NCBI RefSeq assembly: GCF_014145225.1
Contig: NZ_JABVCQ010000017.1
Location: 1 to 64,000, forward strand
Direction of reading: 5' to 3'
Source of the DNA: Thiospirillum jenense
GTDB lineage: Bacteria; Pseudomonadota; Gammaproteobacteria; Chromatiales; Chromatiaceae
Length of the DNA stretch: 64,000 nucleotides
The notes beneath the pieces were generated by a model, which saw nothing but the letters and a program-made list of their open reading frames with translations, made no database searches and had not been told where the DNA came from. The position numbers and the translations under genes were made by a program. The stretch's first letter is position 1, and every line of letters starts with the position of its first letter. This document shows, in pieces, positions 1 through 6,919 of this stretch.

Positions 1-35
1 GATTAAAGGCATTTATTTTGGTTGAGACGGTACAA

Positions 36-734
36 TTAAAAAAACGACGTTTCATCGTATTTAGAATAGTAATAATAAACCGATTTTTCAGAAATTGAAT
101 AACAGATTTCTGCCATTTCGCTTGCAGTCCATTCCTGAACACGAAAATAAAACGAACCTCTATTAAACCGACTACCCGCCGCATTGTGTAGGTATTGATG
201 ATTCAGACGACCAAACATTGCGATAGTCACTACCCGATCAAGAATACTAGAATCATCGGCAAAATCACATCCATCTCCGAAGCAAACGAATGGAAAAATG
301 GATTCTTGCAGTAGTGCAGTTCTAAACCCAATGACATTTTTTCCCAGACGTTCTATTGCATTACCTTTCGCTTGCTTTCCTTTGCCTTCGGCTATGCGAA
401 GATCATTAGTACCCTGATTCTTTTTTTCAGCAATTAGAATTGGGTACTTTGAATCATCCTTATCACAAATGTTTAATATTCCACCGTCCGGTTTCATAAA
501 CGAAGTATCATGGTAATAGTAAAAATCTATTTCTGGAAATATTTCTTTTAAGGCAGAAACGACATTTTTTAAGAGCCATTGTTTATCATGTTTTAGTTTG
601 ATTCCTGGAAACTTCTGTAGAAGTCTTTCACACACCAATACTAATGCTTTATCGAGTTCTTTTTCCTGCCGTTTTGAAGTAGCATTGATGATAGTGCCTT
701 CGCGTTGATTACGCAGTTCATCCTTTTTTGCCAT
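36..734 (-). CDS. EcoRI-like type II restriction endonuclease
   Basis: A 232-residue protein that resembles EcoRI along its core. Residues 82-85 read PDGG (catalytic Asp83) and 102-105 read AEKK (Glu103, Lys105), giving the PD-ExK nuclease signature. Residues 124-129 read GNAIER, identical to the EcoRI segment whose Asn, Ala, Glu and Arg contact the AATT bases. The following stretch up to FPFVCF also aligns with EcoRI. It is shorter than EcoRI (277 aa), mainly at the N-terminus and between the core and the C-terminus. By family knowledge it should cut within a sequence containing AATT (GAATTC or, as for MunI, CAATTG); the outer base cannot be read from sequence. It starts 1 nt after the methylase stop, so the two are probably one transcript. 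The family assignment is strong; activity is inferred. Confidence 0.88.
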   Translation of the reverse strand: MAKKDELRNQREGTIINATSKRQEKELDKALVLVCERLLQKFPGIKLKHDKQWLLKNVVSALKEIFPEIDFYYYHDTSFMKPDGGILNICDKDDSKYPILIAEKKNQGTNDLRIAEGKGKQAKGNAIERLGKNVIGFRTALLQESIFPFVCFGDGCDFADDSSILDRVVTIAMFGRLNHQYLHNAAGSRFNRGSFYFRVQEWTASEMAEICYSISEKSVYYYYSKYDETSFF

Positions 735-735
735 G

Positions 736-1872
736 TCATGTTTTCTCCAACAAATACAAAAATTCCGTCACATGGATTGATCTGTTATTCAAATTTCTAC
801 TGCCTCTGAACGTATTATATGGCGTTTCTAATACCGAAAGTTTCCCGCTGCAATTCATTAAATCTAAAAAACGCTCATGGGCAATAAATCCTTCTGAATT
901 ATACGACACCATGACATATTTCGCCGGACAATTCTGAATAACCTCAAACAGCGCCGCCTCCGCCTCTCGACGTTGATTATAGCGGCTGCGATTCCAATTC
1001 GTAGGAATGCCTGAGATTGCACTCATTTGATGGGGGCGTTCATACGTCGCAATTAGATTTAACATGAAATAATTTGAGCCGTATGGATGTTGATTATACG
1101 GCGGGTCTAAATAAACTAAATCAAACTCGCCAAAAGTAGAAGCATTAAAAAATACATTGGCATCAGTTCGAGTCACGGCGTGTGAACAAGCAAACCGCGA
1201 AAAAATGGGGAGTTCAATTGCAATCGGTTTTTTAATTCTAGTGAGCGCGTCCTGTCCACGCCCGCCAAATTGACCAATCCCTGTTTTTGATTTATGAAAT
1301 CCTTTGAAAACCCCGGACGTATTTGCGTGTACTGACGCCTGCGCAATGAGTGGCGCGAGTAAATAGAGTTGTAAATGATGCGGCAAACACGCAATTTGCA
1401 TTCTCGCGGTGTCAATATATTCAGCATTCCGCCTAGTGTAAAACGTTCTTTCACCCGGCTGAATATGTTCATCACATTCGGGGGCATACAATTCGGCAAT
1501 AAACCCGCGTTGCCAATGCTGTTCAATTGCGCTGTGCAGAAATTGAATTGCATCATTTAATTCTGCAAAATTCACGTCCACCGTATTGGATAAATAACAG
1601 CGATTAGTGATTTCACTGTAAAGTTCCAGATCATTTGCCACCAGAAAACTAGAATGCTGCTTCAGATAACGCGACACAACGCCAGTGCCGGCAAATAAAT
1701 CTAAACAACGTAGCCGCTCTTGTGCAAGACGCTTTTTAATAATTGCGACGCCTTTACCAATAAACGGTAGCAAAGCGCGTTTATTGCCGATGTAGGTAAT
1801 TAGCTGGGATTGGAGATATGCAGGAGATTCTTGAATAAAATCTTCTACAATGAGACTCAATTGTTCGCGCAC
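736..1872 (-). CDS. D12-class (alpha) N6-adenine DNA methyltransferase, partner of the EcoRI-like nuclease
   Basis: A 378-residue methyltransferase of the MethyltransfD12 family. Motif X is YIGNKR at residues 27-32, the AdoMet-binding motif I is LDLFAGTG at 57-64, and catalytic motif IV is DPPY at 256-259, giving the alpha order (X, I, target recognition, IV). The long middle section (about 75-240) would be the target-recognition region. It lies directly upstream of the EcoRI-like gene with 1 nt between stop and start, as expected for a modification gene translated before its nuclease. The protective specificity should match the nuclease (an AATT-containing hexamer), which is an inference. 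The classical M.EcoRI and M.RsrI are not D12-type, so this R/M pairing differs from the textbook system. No controller (C) gene is visible. Confidence 0.88.
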   Translation of the reverse strand: MREQLSLIVEDFIQESPAYLQSQLITYIGNKRALLPFIGKGVAIIKKRLAQERLRCLDLFAGTGVVSRYLKQHSSFLVANDLELYSEITNRCYLSNTVDVNFAELNDAIQFLHSAIEQHWQRGFIAELYAPECDEHIQPGERTFYTRRNAEYIDTARMQIACLPHHLQLYLLAPLIAQASVHANTSGVFKGFHKSKTGIGQFGGRGQDALTRIKKPIAIELPIFSRFACSHAVTRTDANVFFNASTFGEFDLVYLDPPYNQHPYGSNYFMLNLIATYERPHQMSAISGIPTNWNRSRYNQRREAEAALFEVIQNCPAKYVMVSYNSEGFIAHERFLDLMNCSGKLSVLETPYNTFRGSRNLNNRSIHVTEFLYLLEKT

Positions 1873-1898
1873 AGGTTTACCTTCAAATAGCGAGTGTT

Positions 1899-2168
1899 TT
1901 ATAGTTGTCTCAATAAACCATCATATTCAGAATGTGTTCCTATCCAAAACCAGTAAATGTGATCGTTTTCACGCAAGCCCAAAGCGCGATAATCAATACC
2001 GATGCGAACTGAATAGATTGGTTGCCTGTGACTAATACGTTTGAATTGCAGGCTACTATGGTATGGGTCGTTGTACCAAAGTGTATAAGCGCGTTCTGCT
2101 TGCTCTTGTACCTCTCGCGGAAGTTGATTAAGTAATTCACGAAACTCGTCAGTTACACTCGATTTCAT
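1899..2168 (-). CDS. RelE/ParE-like toxin of a type II toxin-antitoxin pair
   Basis: An 89-residue protein with the compact RelE/ParE-fold pattern: helical N-terminal half (FRELLNQLPREVQEQA), then beta strands ending YSVRIGIDYRALGL and IYWFWIGTHSEYDGLL. The last segment is characteristic of a widespread RelE-like family found beside a short antitoxin. Toxins of this fold usually cleave mRNA at the ribosome or act on gyrase; which applies here cannot be told. The gene overlaps the 3' end of the upstream antitoxin gene by 20 nt, the usual coupled antitoxin-toxin order. It sits just upstream of the methylase gene in the same direction, so the pair may be part of the same accessory block. Confidence 0.75.
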   Translation of the reverse strand: MKSSVTDEFRELLNQLPREVQEQAERAYTLWYNDPYHSSLQFKRISHRQPIYSVRIGIDYRALGLRENDHIYWFWIGTHSEYDGLLRQL

Positions 2169-2400
2169 TAGGCTCTTTTACCGTAAAAATCTCATCAAGT
2201 GGTCTGGTTTTTTTATTAGCAATGCTCGTTCTTACTCGATTCGCTAAATTATCCCATTGGCTATCAGTGGTTGCCATAAAGCGGATATTCCACTCCCGTT
2301 CATCCTCTATTTCACTGAGTAAACGGGCAGCAATTGCATCTTGTGCGTCAGTTGGCAGCGTTTTAATAGCGGTAATGGCACGTTCTAGTAATTCAGTCAT
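2149..2400 (-). CDS. Antitoxin partner of the RelE-like toxin
   Basis: An 83-residue acidic protein beginning MTELLERAITAIKTLP and containing DAIAARLLSEIEDEREW, followed by a flexible C-terminal part. This is the typical composition of the small antitoxins that precede RelE-like toxins: an alpha-helical dimerisation half and a disordered toxin-wrapping tail. No clear DNA-binding motif can be recognised. It overlaps the toxin start by 20 nt. The identification rests mainly on this arrangement and on similarity to commonly annotated partners; alone it would be hypothetical. Confidence 0.65.
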   Translation of the reverse strand: MTELLERAITAIKTLPTDAQDAIAARLLSEIEDEREWNIRFMATTDSQWDNLANRVRTSIANKKTRPLDEIFTVKEPNEIECN

Positions 2401-2531
2401 TATTAAATTCCTCTATATTTATTCACTTGATTTCATGCCTAATTATTCGCAAAATCAACTCAATATTTCAAGATAATGATAAACAATACTATTAGCGGTG
2501 GCAATTTAATATGGAAGCATTAAGCACCTTT

Positions 2532-2747
2532 TTAATATTGTTGAATAATTTTCGCCAGAGACCTGAGAGTGTCGTTGACTGCTTTGGCATCAGGAAAGTT
2601 TACTGCAACATCTGGCTCAAGCAGAATGAGTTTTGCATTGTCATGGCACTGCTTGGCGTATTTACCACGCACACCACCTTGCATATTAGCGAAATCATAT
2701 TCATCTCGCAGTTCGTCATTGAGTTCATTGTCAACGTGCATGTTCAT
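2532..2747 (-). CDS. Orphan antitoxin-like protein
   Basis: A 71-residue protein with the motif pattern DELRDEYDFANMQGGVRGKY followed by LLEPDVAVNFPDAKAVNDTLR, a family often annotated as the antitoxin next to a BrnT-like or other small toxin. Its start overlaps by 17 nt the end of a short frame that encodes only the first part of a BrnT-like toxin (2731-2847). No complete toxin gene lies next to it, so it is probably an orphan left after toxin loss. It could still neutralise a related toxin such as the RelE-like one nearby, but nothing in the sequence shows this. Confidence 0.6.
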   Translation of the reverse strand: MNMHVDNELNDELRDEYDFANMQGGVRGKYAKQCHDNAKLILLEPDVAVNFPDAKAVNDTLRSLAKIIQQY

Positions 2748-2847
2748 AAAACTCCCGTTCCCGAAAAACAGCGGTTAATTCTTCAAAAGAAACACCGTGT
2801 TTTTTATTGTTAATTTCTGCTTTTTGAGGATTCCATTCAAAATTCAT
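2731..2847 (-). pseudogene. Truncated BrnT-type toxin (N-terminal fragment)
   Basis: A 38-codon frame with a good ribosome binding site (AGGAGA, 5 nt before the ATG). The product begins MNFEWNPQKAEINNKKHG and continues VSFEELTAVFRERE, the hallmark start of the BrnT/DUF497 ribonuclease toxin family (FEW..K...N..KHG..FE.A..VF). Family members are about 90 residues; here the frame ends at a TGA after HAR, so the beta-rich catalytic part is missing. It overlaps the downstream antitoxin-like gene. A second, full-length BrnT lies at 6101-6379 and offers a direct comparison. Probably a disabled toxin, although a translated leader peptide cannot be excluded. Confidence 0.65.
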
Positions 2848-3076
2848 GATTTCTCCTGAGTCTGTGGCTTAACAAAAAATCGCCTAACATTTCAGGCTAA
2901 AATCAATCAAAACACTTGTCAACACTGATAAAATCTACTCCCGTATCTGCTCTATAAACAATCAAGCGTTATGCGGTTGATTGATTAAAAACTGCCATCA
3001 ATTTGATTGCTTGAAGGCGGTTTGATATATCGGAGCTGAGGCAAGGGTTAGATTGTTAAACAGTGATAACCTAATA

Positions 3077-3913
3077 TTATTCCTTAGCATTAACAAAAAC
3101 GTGAGTCCGATGCCAACTGAGGTATTTTAAGTGAGCTTTCTCGAATCGAATTTGCATATCAGAGTGCAATCCCAAAGCACGTTGCGAATCCATCGTAATC
3201 TTTGGTGAGATAATAATCCCGCCGCTATCTTCAAACGAGATAAAACCTTTATCAAATAGCGCATCCATGTTGGGTGTCAGGAGAAGCCCATTAAATACAT
3301 CAAGACGCTCTTCATTATCAGCATCTCTCCAAGGCTTGATGTGTGATGCTCGTAGTACTGATGAAAAACTACACCCAGTCAGGCAGCAGTGCTTCCAAAA
3401 TGACAATACGCGCTCACGAAAAAGTCCTTGACCTATTCGCGCTTTGACCAATTGAATCTTTTCAGTTTCATTTATGCTTGAGTTTTTTACTATATCTCGC
3501 TCTGCTTTAGCGTCTAAGTATTCCATTACTTCTGGAGTAATCCAGTATTTACGTTTACGCTCAAATTGCCTGGACACCGTAATATCTAAGCGCTTACAGA
3601 AAGCAAGATATGTACGCTCCAAACTTTCGTTCGGCACTGGAGAAATACCGAAAATCTTATTTAGCGCTGTATTTGTTTGTCCCCCGTGACGCTCAGAATT
3701 GAGCGAATGCGTTCTTAATCTATTTCCGACATAGCCAATAAATCTTGAAGGGGCAAATGCTAAACCTTTAGAGGAAGAATATGGAACGAAGCACGTTCCG
3801 CGGCCGATCAATGATTGATATTCTTTGATGTCAATAGATTCACTACTAACTTTACCTCGCTCTAGCTCTATGATATTTTCTTGAACCTGTTGGAGATCAC
3901 TAACAACGAGCAT
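3077..3913 (-). CDS. HNH endonuclease
   Basis: A 278-residue protein whose C-terminal half is an HNH nuclease domain of the restriction-associated HNH_2 type. It shows RIGQGLFRERVL, then CCLTGC (two cysteines), SHIKPW, ERLDVFNGLLL and NMDALFDKGFISF. These supply the H-N-(D/H) core with the central Asn in NGLLL. The first ~150 residues match no domain I recognise and may carry substrate specificity. Such proteins are usually found in defence or mobile-element surroundings, which fits the R-M and toxin-antitoxin genes downstream. Whether it restricts methylated DNA, phage DNA or something else is unknown. Confidence 0.8.
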   Translation of the reverse strand: MLVVSDLQQVQENIIELERGKVSSESIDIKEYQSLIGRGTCFVPYSSSKGLAFAPSRFIGYVGNRLRTHSLNSERHGGQTNTALNKIFGISPVPNESLERTYLAFCKRLDITVSRQFERKRKYWITPEVMEYLDAKAERDIVKNSSINETEKIQLVKARIGQGLFRERVLSFWKHCCLTGCSFSSVLRASHIKPWRDADNEERLDVFNGLLLTPNMDALFDKGFISFEDSGGIIISPKITMDSQRALGLHSDMQIRFEKAHLKYLSWHRTHVFVNAKE

Positions 3914-4014
3914 AGTTCACCTCTCTAATATGGCATAACAAAAATTCGACCTCACATTTAAGATCATCAACAACGCCCCCACGCCCCGCATGGGGACATT
4001 TCTTCATTCGCAAA

Positions 4015-5412
4015 TCAATTCGGTTTTAATCCACACCCCGGCTGCGTCTGCGCCGCGATGACTCGCGCCAATTTATTATGAAAATGGGTCAAATCATCCG
4101 CCGTCTGCTGTTCAGTCGTGCAAATCAATACCGCCGCGCCCAGTTCGGGATAATCATCACTCAAATCATAACCACCGAGTAATTGATGCGCCGCCAAACT
4201 GCGCAATACCGCCGCGGCCGGCAATGGTAATTGCAACACCTGCTCGTGAAATACGGGCGCATTAAATCGCCGCGTCACGCCGGGAATAGCAGTTAATAAT
4301 TGCGTCAATTGCTGCACATTCGCGTGACAGTGTTGCGCCACTCGCGCCAACCCTTCCGCCCCCAACAGCGCGAGGTGAATGGTCGCAGCCGTGACCAACA
4401 AGCCCTGATTGGTGCAAATATTCGACGTTGCTTTGGCGCGACGGATGTGCTGCTCCCGCGCCTGCAACGTCAAGGTGTACCCAATTTGCCCGTCGCGGTC
4501 GAGCGTTTTGCCGACAATCCGCCCCGGCATTTGGCGCACAAGTGCTTGTTTGCAGCAGAGAAATCCCAAGTACGGCCCGCCGGACGCCAGTGGAATGCCG
4601 AGCGGTTGCCCCTCGCCACACGCGATGTCCGCCCCGCGCTGTCCCCACTCGCCCGGCGGCGACAGTAGCGCTAACGCCACAGGGTTGACCAAACCCACCA
4701 CAAATGCCTGCTGCGCGTGCGCCCAATCGGTCAGCGCGCTAACCTCTTCAATTACGCCAAAAAAATTCGGCTGCGGCAGCACCAGCGCGGCAAATGGTTG
4801 ACCGGCCGCGGCCGCCTCCAATTGCGCGATGGTCAATTGCCCCGTCTGCGGGTCAAACGGCACCTCGACCAGTTCAATATTCTGATAGTTAACAATGCTT
4901 TGTACGACGCGGCGGTAGAGCGGGTGGACACTGCGCGGCAACAAAATACGCGGCGCGTGACGCTGCCGCTGCGCCCGCACCGCCATCAAAATCGCCTCCG
5001 CCAACGCCGACGCGCCGTCATACAACGAGGCATTCGACGCATCGAGCGCGGTCAGCGCCGTCATCATGGACTGAAATTCGTACAACACCTGCAACGTGCC
5101 TTGACTCGCCTCCGCCTGATAGGGCGTGTACGCGGTATAAAATTCACCCCGTTCAACGAGTTGCCACACCGCCGCCGGGATGTGGTGGTCATACGCACCC
5201 GCGCCGGTGAAGCACAACGCCTGCCCATCGGTGCGCGCCCGCCGCTGCATGAGGCGGGTAATTTCCATTTCCGACACGGCAGGCGGCAGGTCGGTCAAGT
5301 CGGCGGCGGGCAGATCGGCGGGAATATCATCAAATAACGCGGCCAAATCAGGCGCACCAATGGTCGCCAACATCGCCGCGACCTCGGCGTCAGTATGCGG
5401 AATAAATGGCAT
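4015..5412 (-). CDS. gcvPA: Glycine dehydrogenase (decarboxylating) subunit 1, P-protein alpha
   Basis: A 465-residue protein of the GcvP N-terminal type, starting [15 protein letters not shown], the usual start of GcvPA. It forms an alpha2-beta2 enzyme with GcvPB, which carries the pyridoxal-phosphate lysine; together they decarboxylate glycine and pass the aminomethyl group to lipoyl-GcvH. Recognisable segments include [32 protein letters not shown] and the central [12 protein letters not shown]. Length is normal for the family. It follows gcvH by 7 nt in one operon. The expected gcvPB is not downstream: the next gene is an HNH nuclease, so the beta subunit must lie elsewhere or be lost. 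Confidence 0.95.
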   Translation of the reverse strand: MPFIPHTDAEVAAMLATIGAPDLAALFDDIPADLPAADLTDLPPAVSEMEITRLMQRRARTDGQALCFTGAGAYDHHIPAAVWQLVERGEFYTAYTPYQAEASQGTLQVLYEFQSMMTALTALDASNASLYDGASALAEAILMAVRAQRQRHAPRILLPRSVHPLYRRVVQSIVNYQNIELVEVPFDPQTGQLTIAQLEAAAAGQPFAALVLPQPNFFGVIEEVSALTDWAHAQQAFVVGLVNPVALALLSPPGEWGQRGADIACGEGQPLGIPLASGGPYLGFLCCKQALVRQMPGRIVGKTLDRDGQIGYTLTLQAREQHIRRAKATSNICTNQGLLVTAATIHLALLGAEGLARVAQHCHANVQQLTQLLTAIPGVTRRFNAPVFHEQVLQLPLPAAAVLRSLAAHQLLGGYDLSDDYPELGAAVLICTTEQQTADDLTHFHNKLARVIAAQTQPGCGLKPN

Positions 5413-5419
5413 GAGTTCA

Positions 5420-5818
5420 TTAACCCGCGTCGTGCAAACTGGCTTGATACGCCGCGGCGTCTAATAGCGCGTTTAATTCGGCGGCATTTGCCAGTTTTAA
5501 TTGAAAAATCCAGCCCGCGCCGTAAGCATCTTGATTAATCAATTCGGGCATCGCGGACAGTTCTTCATTCACTGCAATCACGGTGCCGGCCACTGGGCAA
5601 TAAATATCCGACGCCGCTTTGACGGATTCAACCACCGCACACGCGGCCTGCGCGGCAATGACTTGATCTAATTGCGGCAATTCAACAAAGACCAAATCAC
5701 CGAGCGCCGCTTGGGCGTGATCGGTAATACCAACGGTGGCGGTGCCATCGCCGTTGTCTTTAATCCATTCGTGGCTGGCGCTATAACGCCGATCAGTGGG
5801 AAGGGTGTGCATGGTCAT
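5420..5818 (-). CDS. gcvH: Glycine cleavage system H protein
   Basis: A 132-residue lipoyl carrier protein. The lipoylated lysine is in ESVKAASD (Lys67 from the first ATG). The N-terminal SHEWIK and the [19 protein letters not shown] strand segment are classical GcvH signatures, as is the end [13 protein letters not shown]. It shuttles the aminomethyl group from P-protein to T-protein. Two ATGs six bases apart are possible starts; AGGA lies upstream of both. It is the first gene of a two-gene unit with gcvPA. gcvT, commonly upstream, is not here, its place being taken by a BrnT/BrnA pair. Confidence 0.96.
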   Translation of the reverse strand: MTMHTLPTDRRYSASHEWIKDNGDGTATVGITDHAQAALGDLVFVELPQLDQVIAAQAACAVVESVKAASDIYCPVAGTVIAVNEELSAMPELINQDAYGAGWIFQLKLANAAELNALLDAAAYQASLHDAG

Positions 5819-5849
5819 ACAATCCTATTGGTGAGGTGAATAAAAAGAA

Positions 5850-5879
5850 TCGCTCCCGCACGAGCGCGTGGGAACGATA
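5850..5879 (+). repeat. Palindromic GGGAACGATCA repeat, copy 1
   Basis: An imperfect inverted repeat (GCTCCCGC... GCGTGGGAAC) followed by GATA, in the gap between gcvH and brnA. It is one of five related intergenic copies in the window and resembles REP-type palindromes common in gammaproteobacteria. As a hairpin it could also serve as the 3' end structure of the brnTA transcript. Confidence 0.55.
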
Positions 5880-5901
5880 TTGGGGAATGCGTGAGGACGA
5901 G

Positions 5902-6120
5902 TTATTTGACAGTTTCAATGAGTTCAATGTCTTTTTTCAGCATATCGTTGACCATCTCATTTAACGTGATGCCCTTTGCTGTTGCCCGCGCTTGCAGATA
6001 ACTGAATACATCAGTACGCAATGTCACAGCAAAGGTGGCTTGTTTTGCAAAACGATTGGCTTGTGCCTGTGTATAATCAAAATTGTATTCTGGTAATAGA
6101 TCATCTGGCGTGGTGTTCAT
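5902..6120 (-). CDS. brnA: BrnA-type antitoxin
   Basis: A 72-residue protein whose second half (VTLRTDVFSYLQARATAKGITLNEMVNDMLKKDI) is a ribbon-helix-helix/CopG-like DNA-binding segment, as in BrnA antitoxins. It overlaps the end of the BrnT gene by 20 nt, giving the toxin-first order typical of brnTA. By family knowledge BrnA binds BrnT and represses the operon as a complex. The N-terminal 25 residues (LPEYNFDYTQAQANRFA) match the standard leader of this family. Confidence 0.8.
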   Translation of the reverse strand: MNTTPDDLLPEYNFDYTQAQANRFAKQATFAVTLRTDVFSYLQARATAKGITLNEMVNDMLKKDIELIETVK

Positions 6121-6379
6121 AGTCGCGTTGCTCTTTTGATGTTGCTAGTCTGGCACTAATAATGCGTAAGTGCTCTGATTCAATTTCGGTAAAAATGACT
6201 AGACATAATCTCAAATCATGGAGATGCCCAATAATAATTTCGCGGGCGCTGTTTGAATGCCAAATATCTGGAAAAATTTTGGCTAATGGATCATCAAAAA
6301 CGGCAATTGCTTCTGAAAATGCAATGCCATGCTTACGCACATTGATTGCCGCTTTGTGTAAATTCCACTTGAAAACCAA
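6101..6379 (-). CDS. brnT: BrnT-type ribonuclease toxin
   Basis: A roughly 92-residue BrnT/DUF497 protein: FKWNLHKAAINVRKHG, then IAFSEAIAVFDDPLA, then strands ending EHLRIISARLATSKEQRDYE. The C-terminal RIISAR..T..ER..YE motif contains the residues usual in this RelE-fold ribonuclease. The frame stays open far upstream, but homology begins at the TTG at 6379 (reading LVFKW), which is the likeliest start; no strong ribosome binding site precedes it. The upstream in-frame part is non-homologous and lies beside an OmpA-like pseudogene read in the same direction. Toxicity and the target are inferred from the family. Confidence 0.75.
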   Translation of the reverse strand: MVFKWNLHKAAINVRKHGIAFSEAIAVFDDPLAKIFPDIWHSNSAREIIIGHLHDLRLCLVIFTEIESEHLRIISARLATSKEQRDYEHHAR

Positions 6380-6503
6380 ACTCAAGTGTTTTCTTCGAGT
6401 AATGGATAGTTGAATAGATAATAAGCGCAAATCATTTATCGAAGCATTAATTGTTGCTACGTTGGCGTGTGCAAACAACCATGCCAACTGAATATGAAAC
6501 GCA

Positions 6504-6860
6504 TTAACCATCCGCCGGCCGAATACGCACCCGCCGATTAACACTGGCAAATGGATTATTCGGTAAATACGGCATGGCTTTACCGCGTCCAATAGGGCAC
6601 AAGCGCGCTGCATTCAAACCGCAATGCTCCACTAGATAACGCACCACTTCATCGGCTCATTACGCTGATAAACGCAAATTATATTCATCTGAACCCACTG
6701 CGTCAGTGTGATCTTCAATTAATCATGTCACATCACGGAATTGTTCGGTGGCTAATGCCGAACCCAAACGATCTAATGCCGTGGCGGCATCATGCGTCAA
6801 TTGCGCAGTATTAAAACCGAAATAGATAGACACGCCAACAGCCGTAGAGTCATCATTAAT
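6504..6860 (-). pseudogene. OmpA C-terminal (peptidoglycan-binding) domain pseudogene
   Basis: Reading the minus strand gives a continuous OmpA-like domain: VSIYFGFNTAQLTHDAA, then LIEDHTDAVGSDEYNLRLSA, ADEVVRYLVEHCGL, PIGRGKAMPYLPNNPF and NRRVRIR before a terminal TAA. Three in-frame stops interrupt it: a TGA before LIED, and adjacent TAA-TGA where the family has Gln-Arg in LSxxRA. All three can be explained by C-to-T changes in CGA or CAA codons, with no frameshift. The N-terminal part is missing and the 5' end abuts a palindromic repeat. It was a cell-wall-anchoring outer-membrane protein and is now dead. Confidence 0.8.
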
Positions 6861-6861
6861 T

Positions 6862-6890
6862 GTTCCCACGCTGGCGCATGGGAACGATCA
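6862..6890 (+). repeat. Palindromic GGGAACGATCA repeat, copy 2
   Basis: The clearest copy: GTTCCCACGC-TGGC-GCATGGGAAC followed by GATCA, a 10-bp stem with one mismatch. It lies exactly at the truncated 5' end of the OmpA pseudogene and downstream of the chemoreceptor gene. Confidence 0.65.
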
Positions 6891-6919
6891 GTAGTGAGTT
6901 GCGCAATCAGTGTTAATCA

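Noticed and set aside
3950-4014. CCCCATGCGGGG palindrome after gcvPA as the start of a broken gcvPB
   Set aside because: No GcvPB sequence follows in any frame; it is at most a weak terminator hairpin without a T tract.
4262-5464. Several long plus- and minus-strand open frames inside gcvPA
   Set aside because: They are Arg/Ala/Pro-rich shadows of a well conserved gene; none has a ribosome binding site or recognisable domain.
5819-5901. Possible glycine riboswitch before gcvH
   Set aside because: The gap is only 83 nt and holds a repeat hairpin; no tandem glycine-aptamer core could be found.
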